DNA of 31,061 nt from assembly GCA_944363995.1 (NCBI GenBank), contig CALVVV010000004.1:1-31061 (forward strand), in the 5' to 3' direction. The notes below the pieces were generated by a model. That model saw only the letters and a program-made list of their open reading frames with translations, made no database searches and was not told the DNA's origin. Both the position numbers and the translations under genes were made by a program. Below are positions 8,281 to 13,825 of this stretch, piece after piece; the first letter of the stretch is position 1; every line of letters begins with the position of its first letter. This stretch comes from an uncultured Bacilli bacterium. GTDB lineage: Bacteria > Bacillota_I > Bacilli_A > RF39 > UBA660.

Positions 8281-8733
8281 CTAATCTAAAAAGTTATCAT
8301 CGATTGATACACTATCACCAAAGTCAGCAAACGGATCATTATCGACATTAACATCATTAGATGGTTGTTGGAAATCATATGGAGTAGCAGAAGTACTATT
8401 AGCTCTATTTTGAGCTTGAGCACGTGATTCTAAAAATCTTATGTTCTCTGCCTGAACATCCATTGAATATCTTTTATTACCATCTTTATCTGTATAATTA
8501 CTAGTTTGTAATCTTCCTTCAACAGAAACTAAACTACCTTTATCTAAATATTGGCAAACGTTTTCAGCTTGTTTTCGCCAAGCAACTGTATTAATGAAGT
8601 CTGTTCTTCTTTCGCCATTAGCGCTAGGAACACCATCTACTGCTACAGAAAAACGAGTATATGGTATATTTGAATTAGTATATCTTAATTCAGGTTTAGC
8701 AGTTAATCTTCCTACTAATAAAACTTTATTCAT
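8281..8733 (-). CDS. ssb: Single-stranded DNA-binding protein
   Basis: A 150-residue SSB. The OB fold occupies roughly residues 1-105: 'MNKVLLVGRLTAKPELRYT' at the start, 'FINTVAWRKQAENVCQYL' and 'GSLVSVEGRLQT' are all typical. A Gln/Asn-rich linker follows. The acidic tail reads 'DSVSIDDNFLD'; most SSBs end in Asp-Asp-x-Pro-Phe, the docking site for replication and repair partners, and here the final Pro-Phe is absent. The TAG stop follows directly and the frame is clear. It lies between rpsF and rpsR, the universal Firmicutes order, with a 9-base gap after rpsF. Confidence 0.96.
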   Translation of the reverse strand: MNKVLLVGRLTAKPELRYTNSNIPYTRFSVAVDGVPSANGERRTDFINTVAWRKQAENVCQYLDKGSLVSVEGRLQTSNYTDKDGNKRYSMDVQAENIRFLESRAQAQNRANSTSATPYDFQQPSNDVNVDNDPFADFGDSVSIDDNFLD

Positions 8734-8742
8734 AAATCCTCC

Positions 8743-9033
8743 TTAATCTTCGATTTTAGTAATCAAATGACGAATGATATCAGATGAATTTCTAGCTTGT
8801 CTGTCAAACTCGCTGATAGCTACATCATCATTAGCTTCAACAGTAATAACATAATAGAAACCTGATTTAAAATCTTTAATTTCATAAGCTAATTCTCTTT
8901 GTCCCATATCTTTTTCACTTGTTATAGTAGCCTTATTATCTGTTAAAATTTTAGAAAATTTAGTAATTACACTTTTCTTTTCATCAACTGATAAAGTTGG
9001 TCTTGCTATAAACATAATTTCATATTTACGCAT
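8743..9033 (-). CDS. rpsF: 30S ribosomal protein S6
   Basis: A 96-residue S6 of normal length. 'MRKYEIMFIARPTL' opens the family beta-alpha fold and 'GQRELAYEIKDFKSGFYYVI' (64 onward in part) is the conserved central segment. S6 forms a dimer with S18 on the 30S platform. It is the first gene of rpsF-ssb-rpsR. The SD AAGGAGG lies seven bases before the start, and its AAGGAG core can pair with an upstream CTCCTT in the leader, so translation is probably regulated (see the leader entry). Confidence 0.97.
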   Translation of the reverse strand: MRKYEIMFIARPTLSVDEKKSVITKFSKILTDNKATITSEKDMGQRELAYEIKDFKSGFYYVITVEANDDVAISEFDRQARNSSDIIRHLITKIED

Positions 9034-9096
9034 CTTAACACCTCCTTATGGACTATTGGCTTTTATAAATAAAAGCAAGGAGTAAATACTCACTCG
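9034..9096 (-). promoter_or_regulatory. rpsF leader with SD-sequestering structure
   Basis: The minus-strand leader can fold two ways. In one, CTCCTT (9077-9082) pairs with the SD core AAGGAG (9042-9047); the two are separated by a perfect 8-bp hairpin, GCTTTTAT/ATAAAAGC (9059-9076), and an 11-base unpaired stretch containing AGUCCAU. In the other, GAGTA/TACTC (9080-9091) forms a small hairpin that uses part of the CTCCTT strand and frees the SD. S6:S18 complexes are known to bind rpsF leaders in many bacteria to repress translation, so an autoregulatory switch is a good fit. I did not find the canonical CCG bulge, only UCC, so the exact motif match is uncertain. Confidence 0.5.
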
Positions 9097-9102
9097 CATA
9101 AG

Positions 9103-9131
9103 ATTATAACAAACTTATTTTAAAAAGTAAA
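9103..9131 (-). promoter_or_regulatory. Promoter for rpsF-ssb-rpsR
   Basis: A perfect extended -10, TGTTATAAT (hexamer 9103-9108), is 17 bases from a -35 TTTACT (9126-9131) on the minus strand. Transcription would start near 9096, giving a leader of about 60 bases. Confidence 0.7.
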
Positions 9132-9138
9132 TAGGTTT

Positions 9139-9816
9139 TTAATCAAAAATTAATTTAACATAAGCATTAATGTCCTCATCATTAAACTTACTTTCAAAAT
9201 TTAAACTTTGAATCATAGCTGAATATTTAATATTATTTTTTAATAAATTTGATAAATATTTAGCATAATATCTTGGGACATATCCTAAGTGATATTTTTT
9301 TCCATTTTTTTCTAAAATAACTTTAATCGCATTTTGGTCATAAATATTATCTGGCTCTAATTCTAACAATAATTTATCATTAATTTTAATCAAATTAATA
9401 CATTTTTTTATTTCTTTACAATATCTTGTGCCTGCAACATCAAATTCTATTTTATCAGTATCAAAAGAAGGAACAAATTCATAATTATCTGTAAGTAGTC
9501 TTCCTTTGGTTGCTTTTAAAATTTCCAATTTACTTGAGTCTTTTTTTAAATTGTAGGCATTTAAAATTTCCAAATAATCAGGTCTTTTAGGATTTGGTAA
9601 TCTAGTTTCAATATTAGCAAATAATTCTACACTTTTATAAACTTCGTTAATGTTGTCAAATCCTGGAAAATATTCAAAACCAGCTTTATGCGCATCATTT
9701 AATTCTGGATTGGTATATTCAAAAATATATTCCTCATTATCATATTTAAGAGTTCCAACTTTATATCTTCTTCTTGATTCAGGTTGTTTCCAAATAAGCC
9801 ACATTTCTTTTTTCAT
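9139..9816 (-). CDS. HipS-like/HIRAN domain protein
   Basis: A 225-residue protein. The C-terminal 100 residues (about 125-225) are a HIRAN domain: 'VAGTRYC', 'LLLELEPDNIYDQNAIKV' and 'HLGYVPRYYAKYLSNLL' fit the family pattern; HIRAN is known in HLTF/Rad5-type proteins for binding DNA 3' ends. The N-terminal part (about 15-90: 'YKVGTLKYDNEEYIFEY', 'ELFANIETRLPNPKRPDYLEI' in part) resembles the N-terminal subdomain of HipA-type kinases, the piece encoded separately as HipS in HipBST systems. It follows the HipA-like kinase gene by 13 bases with a GGGGTG SD, so the two are co-expressed. I infer a regulator or antitoxin partner of the kinase; this is not demonstrated. Alternative: a DNA-end sensor in a defence pair. 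Confidence 0.72.
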   Translation of the reverse strand: MKKEMWLIWKQPESRRRYKVGTLKYDNEEYIFEYTNPELNDAHKAGFEYFPGFDNINEVYKSVELFANIETRLPNPKRPDYLEILNAYNLKKDSSKLEILKATKGRLLTDNYEFVPSFDTDKIEFDVAGTRYCKEIKKCINLIKINDKLLLELEPDNIYDQNAIKVILEKNGKKYHLGYVPRYYAKYLSNLLKNNIKYSAMIQSLNFESKFNDEDINAYVKLIFD

Positions 9817-9829
9817 TCTATCACCCCGG

Positions 9830-10684
9830 TTATTTAATATTCAATAGCAAATTTCTTCTTTTTTTCAAATAAATAGTTATATATTCTTTATGTTTATCAA
9901 TCAATAACTCATCAGGAATCTTTTTTACAATGTCTTCTATTTTTTCATCGGTTAATTTTTTTAAATTTAAAATTTCTTTTTGCACAACATTTCTATAATT
10001 TTTATTTAAGTATTCGATCAATTCAAAATGTTTATATTTTTCTTTGGTATCTTCTTTATATATTAATGTTTTACTATTTTTAATGTAATTATCAAAATTT
10101 TTTATTCCATTATAATATTTTTTGGCAAAATCTTCATTTTTAAAGTTTGCTAACAAACTGTCACCATTATCATATAAAGGGGATATTTCATATTTATTTT
10201 CAAATTTTTTTATTCCCCAATTTTCTTCATGCCTATCTTGTTCTCCTACTAAGGCATCAAAAATCATTATTTTTATAAACTGTTCAAATAAATTTACATC
10301 AAGATTGTCTAAAACTTTTTTTATATTTGAAATAGTATAAAATATTGGTCTTTCATTACTATGTTTATTTAAATAAGATACTGCATCAATGTGTTCAATA
10401 CTAGTTTTATCAACAAATATATAATTTAGTATTCCTAATATGCCCTCATTATCTTTGGCCAATTCAATTCTGGCACATTTGTATCCAAGTATTTTTGCAA
10501 TTTCATAACATAATTTTTCAGAACACAATTCACTTGTTATGTAGCCAAATCCCTCATATTTAAATATAGCATTCTTTCCTTTGTTATCAACCACCATTTT
10601 TTTAGTTCTTGTCCCTTTAATATTACAAGTTATATCTAAAAATTTAAAGTCTCTATTAGGTTTTTTTATTTGATACTTTCTCAT
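9830..10684 (-). CDS. HipA/CtkA-like serine/threonine kinase
   Basis: A 284-residue protein with the catalytic core of HipA-family kinases but without the HipA N-terminal subdomain. ATP-binding Lys is probably K42 ('NAIFKYE'). The catalytic loop is 'FDALVGEQDRHEENWG' (142-157), with D150 and N155, and the metal-binding Asp is D172 in 'ISPLYDNGDSL'. Size and layout are closer to CtkA or HipT than to E. coli HipA. The missing N-terminal piece seems to be supplied by the next gene, whose N-terminus is HipS-like. HipA kinases usually phosphorylate aminoacyl-tRNA synthetases; the target here is unknown. No HipB-like helix-turn-helix gene adjoins it. SD AGGTGTGAG precedes the ATG. Confidence 0.82.
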   Translation of the reverse strand: MRKYQIKKPNRDFKFLDITCNIKGTRTKKMVVDNKGKNAIFKYEGFGYITSELCSEKLCYEIAKILGYKCARIELAKDNEGILGILNYIFVDKTSIEHIDAVSYLNKHSNERPIFYTISNIKKVLDNLDVNLFEQFIKIMIFDALVGEQDRHEENWGIKKFENKYEISPLYDNGDSLLANFKNEDFAKKYYNGIKNFDNYIKNSKTLIYKEDTKEKYKHFELIEYLNKNYRNVVQKEILNLKKLTDEKIEDIVKKIPDELLIDKHKEYITIYLKKRRNLLLNIK

Positions 10685-10710
10685 CTCACACCTACGATTC
10701 TTTTATTGTT

Positions 10711-10739
10711 ATTATAACATTTTTTACAAAAATATTAAA
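10711..10739 (-). promoter_or_regulatory. Promoter for the kinase-HIRAN module
   Basis: An extended -10, TGTTATAAT (hexamer 10711-10716), stands 17 bases from a weak -35 TTTAAT (10734-10739) on the minus strand, in the 57-base gap after the MazF-like gene. The module can therefore be transcribed on its own. Confidence 0.5.
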
Positions 10740-10741
10740 TA

Positions 10742-11188
10742 TTAACTATATATTTTTATAAATAATTTACGATATATATCTAATTTTTCTTTAGTAACTT
10801 CGCCTACTTTAAATAATATATCCTCATTTTCTATCCTATATATATTATCTAATTTTAATATACTATCTTTTTTTAATTTATTTTTACAATCTTTAGCTAA
10901 AAATAAATTTGTTTTATATTTTAATTTATCTAATTGCGAAGATATCAATAAGCAAAAATAATCCATACTAACTATATAATTATCTTCTATTATTAAAAAT
11001 AAATGACTAGATCTATTCGTCCCATCACTATAAATATATTTTTTAACAAACACTATATCACCAACATTATATTTAAAATTATATACATCTTTTTCTTCAT
11101 TTAAATATATAGAATTATCTTCAAATATTTCAACATCTTTTAATTCTTTAATCAAATTATTTTTTTTAGCTAATTCAATTATATTCAT
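10742..11188 (-). CDS. MazF/PemK-fold protein with N-terminal extension
   Basis: A 148-residue protein. Residues 41-68 ('VGDIVFVKKYIYSDGTNRSS..LFLII') match the first strands of the MazF/PemK fold, with the 'GDIV' start and a Gly-containing loop before the hydrophobic 'LFLIIED' strand. The later 'KKDSILKLDNIYRI' and 'LFKVGEVTKEKLD' match the typical C-terminal strand and helix of MazF. About 38 residues precede the fold. MazF proteins are mRNA interferases; catalytic residues cannot be assigned with confidence. No antitoxin gene adjoins it: upstream is a divergent permease gene and downstream the kinase module. It has a strong promoter and a GGGGTG SD. It could be a toxin, or a non-enzymatic relative. 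Confidence 0.55.
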   Translation of the reverse strand: MNIIELAKKNNLIKELKDVEIFEDNSIYLNEEKDVYNFKYNVGDIVFVKKYIYSDGTNRSSHLFLIIEDNYIVSMDYFCLLISSQLDKLKYKTNLFLAKDCKNKLKKDSILKLDNIYRIENEDILFKVGEVTKEKLDIYRKLFIKIYS

Positions 11189-11205
11189 AGATTCACCCCA
11201 AATTA

Positions 11206-11234
11206 ATTGTATATTAATTATATGTTAATGTCAA
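11206..11234 (-). promoter_or_regulatory. Promoter for the MazF-like gene
   Basis: A consensus -35 TTGACA (11229-11234), a 17-base spacer and -10 TACAAT (11206-11211) on the minus strand, 17 bases before the ATG. It is the best-matching -35 in the window. Confidence 0.75.
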
Positions 11235-11274
11235 TATTTTTAAAAATTTAGCCAAACTAATATAGGTGATTAAA

Positions 11275-11784
11275 TTGTATTATATAAATTATTTTTTTAT
11301 TATGTCATTTATTGGTCATTTAATAGAAACTTTTATAATGAAAAGTAATAGTGGTATTCTATTAGGGTGGTGGACTCCTATTTACGGAATCGGTAGTATT
11401 ATAATTATTTTAATAAACAAATATATTACCAAGTTAAAAATAAATAAAGTATCAAAAGTAATATTATTGTTTATTAATTGTAGTTTGATATTGACACTTA
11501 TTGAAGCAATTGGTGGTTATTTGATTGAATTTATATTCAATATAACTTTTTGGGATTATACTGATTATAAATTCAATATTGGCAAATATATTGCAATAGA
11601 AATGGCTATAATATGGGGATTAAGTGGTATTATTTTAATATATTATATTAAACCTTTATTAGATAAAATAATAAGTAAAATACCTAAATATTTTACTTAT
11701 ATTCTAATTATATTATTTGTAATAGATACTATAGCAACTTTATTTATTAAATCTAAAATAACAGATATCGCCATCTTGCATTAA
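11275..11784 (+). CDS. Putative permease-like membrane protein (ABC_trans_CmpB type)
   Basis: A 169-residue integral membrane protein with about five hydrophobic segments (approximately 1-20, 38-50, 62-80, 104-125, 140-158). 'GWWTPIYGIGSI' (31-42), 'EAIGGYLIEF' (77-86), 'FWDYTDYKFNIGKYI' (92-106) and 'WGLSGI' (114-119) match the PF06541-type 'putative ABC transporter permease' family, whose substrate is unknown. I chose TTG 11275 because AGGTGA lies five bases upstream; the GTG at 11266 is part of that SD. It is the only confident plus-strand gene in the window, and its last 45 bases overlap the 3' end of ychF tail to tail. No ATP-binding partner gene is nearby. Confidence 0.72.
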   Translation: MYYINYFFIMSFIGHLIETFIMKSNSGILLGWWTPIYGIGSIIIILINKYITKLKINKVSKVILLFINCSLILTLIEAIGGYLIEFIFNITFWDYTDYKFNIGKYIAIEMAIIWGLSGIILIYYIKPLLDKIISKIPKYFTYILIILFVIDTIATLFIKSKITDIAILH

Positions 11785-12840
11785 ATATTCTTTACCTTCT
11801 AATCTAACTTTTCCGGCTTCTTTAACAGATTTTTCATCGCCATATTTTTCTAAAGCATAATAGCTAAAAACCTCAGCTCTTATAAATCCTTTTTCAAAAT
11901 CAGTATGAATAATACCAGCACATTCCGGGGCTTTCATTCCTTTTTTAAAAGTCCATGCTCTTACTTCATCAGAACCCGCTGTAAAGAAAGTTTCTAATCC
12001 TAATAAAGAATAAGTTGCTTTAATTAATTTATTTAATCCACTTTCTTCAATACCTAAATCATTTAAAAAAATTGTTTTTTCTTCTTCATCTAAATCACTT
12101 AATTCAGCTTCTATTTTCGCACACACTTTAATTACTTTAGCATTTTCTGCTTCTGCATATCCTTCAACTTTTATAACATAAGGATTATTTTTATTTAATA
12201 AATCTTCTTCACTTACATTAGCCATATAGATAATAGGTTTTAAAGTCAAAAAATTGAAAGGTCTTAATATTTTTAATTCTTCTTTATCAAAATTCATTCT
12301 TCTTAAAGGAAAATTTTTAATTAAATTTTCCTTTATTTTATTCAATAATTCAACTTCCTTAATTGTTTCTTTATCTTTTGACATCACGGCTTTTTTACCA
12401 ATTCTATTTAATCTATTTTCCACCACTTCTAAATCAGCTAATATTAATTCAACATTAATTATTTCAATATCTCTAATTGGATCAATATTATTTTCAACGT
12501 GAATGATATTTTTGTTTTCAAAACATCTTACTACTTCTACTATAGCATCTACTTCTCTTATATGAGATAAAAATTTATTACCTAATCCTTCACCTTGTGA
12601 AGCACCACTTACTAAACCCGCGATATCAGTAAATTCAAATGTAGTAGGAATTAAACTTTTAGGTTGATATAAATCATTTAAAAAATCTAATCTTTTATCT
12701 GGTACTATTACAACACCAACATTTGGTTCGATAGTAGCGAAAGGATAATTAGCAGCTAAAATATTTTGTTTTGTTATTGCATTAAATAAAGTACTTTTAC
12801 CAACATTAGGTAAGCCTACTATTCCAGCAGTTAAAGCCAT
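11740..12840 (-). CDS. ychF: YchF, Obg-family ribosome-binding ATPase
   Basis: A 366-residue YchF/EngD of normal length. The P-loop 'GLPNVGKST' is at 9-17, the switch region 'DIAGLVSGASQGEGLG' follows the DxxG pattern, and 'NVSE' replaces the usual NKxD, which explains the ATP rather than GTP preference known for the family. A TGS domain ending 'YLMQDGDICYFRFN' closes the protein. YchF binds ribosomes and acts in translation and stress responses. In Firmicutes it normally sits directly between DUF951 and rpsF; here inserts separate it from both. Its 3' end overlaps a convergent permease gene by 45 bases. SD AGAGGTG is six to seven bases before the ATG. Confidence 0.96.
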   Translation of the reverse strand: MALTAGIVGLPNVGKSTLFNAITKQNILAANYPFATIEPNVGVVIVPDKRLDFLNDLYQPKSLIPTTFEFTDIAGLVSGASQGEGLGNKFLSHIREVDAIVEVVRCFENKNIIHVENNIDPIRDIEIINVELILADLEVVENRLNRIGKKAVMSKDKETIKEVELLNKIKENLIKNFPLRRMNFDKEELKILRPFNFLTLKPIIYMANVSEEDLLNKNNPYVIKVEGYAEAENAKVIKVCAKIEAELSDLDEEEKTIFLNDLGIEESGLNKLIKATYSLLGLETFFTAGSDEVRAWTFKKGMKAPECAGIIHTDFEKGFIRAEVFSYYALEKYGDEKSVKEAGKVRLEGKEYLMQDGDICYFRFNK

Positions 12841-12856
12841 AAAATCACCTCTTTAA

Positions 12857-12900
12857 ACACTAATATAGTATATCAAAACAAGAAAAAAAAATCAAACATT
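12857..12900 (-). promoter_or_regulatory. Promoter for ychF
   Basis: On the minus strand an extended -10 TGATATACT is preceded at about 17 bases by a TTGATT -35. The -35 is the 3' arm of the terminator hairpin of the upstream toxin pair, so terminator and promoter share sequence. Position of the elements is read from the 68-base gap before ychF. Confidence 0.5.
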
Positions 12901-12906
12901 GATTTT
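12888..12906 (-). terminator. Terminator of the Panacea-toxin pair
   Basis: An 8-bp stem (AAAATCAA/TTGATTTT, loop of 3) just after the toxin stop, followed on the minus strand by a run of eight T. The stem is AT-rich but perfect and the T-run is long. Confidence 0.65.
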
Positions 12907-12908
12907 AA

Positions 12909-13277
12909 TTATACATATTCTTCAATCAGAAAACTATTGATTAATTGATTTTGATATTCACGATATTTATTTATAAATTCTTGTTTTAAATTTTCTGGCA
13001 AAACACCTAATTTTCTTTCAAACAAAGTTCTTGGACCTGTGTAAATTTTTGTAGTTTTAATTACAGATTTACGAATTAAATTTATTGATTTTGCAATATT
13101 TTCTTCAATAACCACATCATAAATACCAACAGGAGAAGATGATGAAATAATAACATAATGAATATCTGCATATAACAAATTGTTATTAGCATCATTACCA
13201 ATAACTAAAACAGGACGAACTTTATATTCATCACTATTTGGCAATTTTGCTTTATAATACCATATTTCACCTATCAT
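12909..13277 (-). CDS. MazF/PemK-like toxin of a Panacea pair
   Basis: A 122-residue MazF/PemK-family protein. The opening 'MIGEIWYYKAKLP' and 'YKVRPVLVIGND' (18-29) are the characteristic 'GeIw......kvRPvlVi' start of the fold, and 'IVIISSSS'-like strand 'HYVIISSSSP' (41-50) follows. In the family, the conserved Arg of 'RPVLVI' and a Ser/Thr on the next strand lie at the RNA cleavage site. Its ATG overlaps the stop of the Panacea gene in an ATGA, so the two are translationally coupled with the antitoxin first. A terminator follows directly. Predicted mRNA interferase; the cut site cannot be read from sequence. Confidence 0.8.
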   Translation of the reverse strand: MIGEIWYYKAKLPNSDEYKVRPVLVIGNDANNNLLYADIHYVIISSSSPVGIYDVVIEENIAKSINLIRKSVIKTTKIYTGPRTLFERKLGVLPENLKQEFINKYREYQNQLINSFLIEEYV

Positions 13278-13732
13278 TTATCCCATTCCTCACTACTAGG
13301 TTGTAATATAATACTACTAAAATATTCTGCTATTATTTCTTTCGGAATTATTTTATTATCACGTTCATCAGGATCTAATCCTTCTCTTGCAAATTGCCAT
13401 GGATATTGATTATGTGTCAATTCTTCTAAATACTTAGAATCATATTTGCCATATGTATCACGAACATACTCTAATACTTTTAGTGATTTTGAAGATAAAT
13501 TAGTTATTTGATATTTTATTACGATAGGTCTATATGCATAATCGCAATAATTAAAATATATCTCTCTATTGACTGGACCATGTACCCACGCCTCTAAATC
13601 TTCATTAAAAAGACATTCATCATTAAATACATAAGAAAAACCTTGCGCTAAATAAATTAATTTTTGAAGTTTTAACGGATCTGGTGATATCTCATTAATA
13701 AACCATTTTGCAATATCATTTATTTTTTCCAT
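13274..13732 (-). CDS. Panacea-domain (DUF4065/SocA-like) antitoxin
   Basis: A 152-residue Panacea (PanA) domain protein. Diagnostic segments are 'DPLKLQKLIYLAQGFSY' (18-34), 'LEAWVHGPVNREIY' (46-59) and 'YLEELTHNQYPWQFAREG' (101-118). Panacea is known as a versatile antitoxin domain found with many unrelated toxins; here it precedes a MazF-like toxin with a 4-base overlap. I chose ATG 13732, which has GGGAG eight bases upstream; a longer ORF start would run into the promoter. Neutralisation is expected by direct binding, as in other PanAT pairs. It ends in TGA, supporting the standard genetic code. Confidence 0.87.
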   Translation of the reverse strand: MEKINDIAKWFINEISPDPLKLQKLIYLAQGFSYVFNDECLFNEDLEAWVHGPVNREIYFNYCDYAYRPIVIKYQITNLSSKSLKVLEYVRDTYGKYDSKYLEELTHNQYPWQFAREGLDPDERDNKIIPKEIIAEYFSSIILQPSSEEWDK

Positions 13733-13751
13733 AATATCAACTCCCACGTAT

Positions 13752-13780
13752 AGTATAACAAAATAAGCATTAAAAATCAA
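13752..13780 (-). promoter_or_regulatory. Promoter for the Panacea-toxin pair
   Basis: -35 TTGATT (13775-13780), 17-base spacer and extended -10 TGTTATACT (hexamer 13752-13757) on the minus strand, 19 bases before the antitoxin ATG. Confidence 0.7.
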
Positions 13781-13798
13781 TAATTAATTATAAATTAA

Positions 13799-13825
13799 AA
13801 ATTCAAGTATTTTAAACTTGAATTT
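13799..13825 (-). terminator. Terminator of the parA-parB-mscS-DUF951-abgT unit
   Basis: A perfect 10-bp stem (13799-13808 with 13816-13825, 7-base loop) that begins inside the stop codon of the transporter gene, followed on the minus strand by a T-rich stretch. It separates the transporter transcript from the toxin-antitoxin pair. Confidence 0.65.

Noticed and set aside
8415..8440. CACGTG core as a possible parS
   Set aside because: Flanks do not match parS; about 9 of 16 positions, inside ssb.
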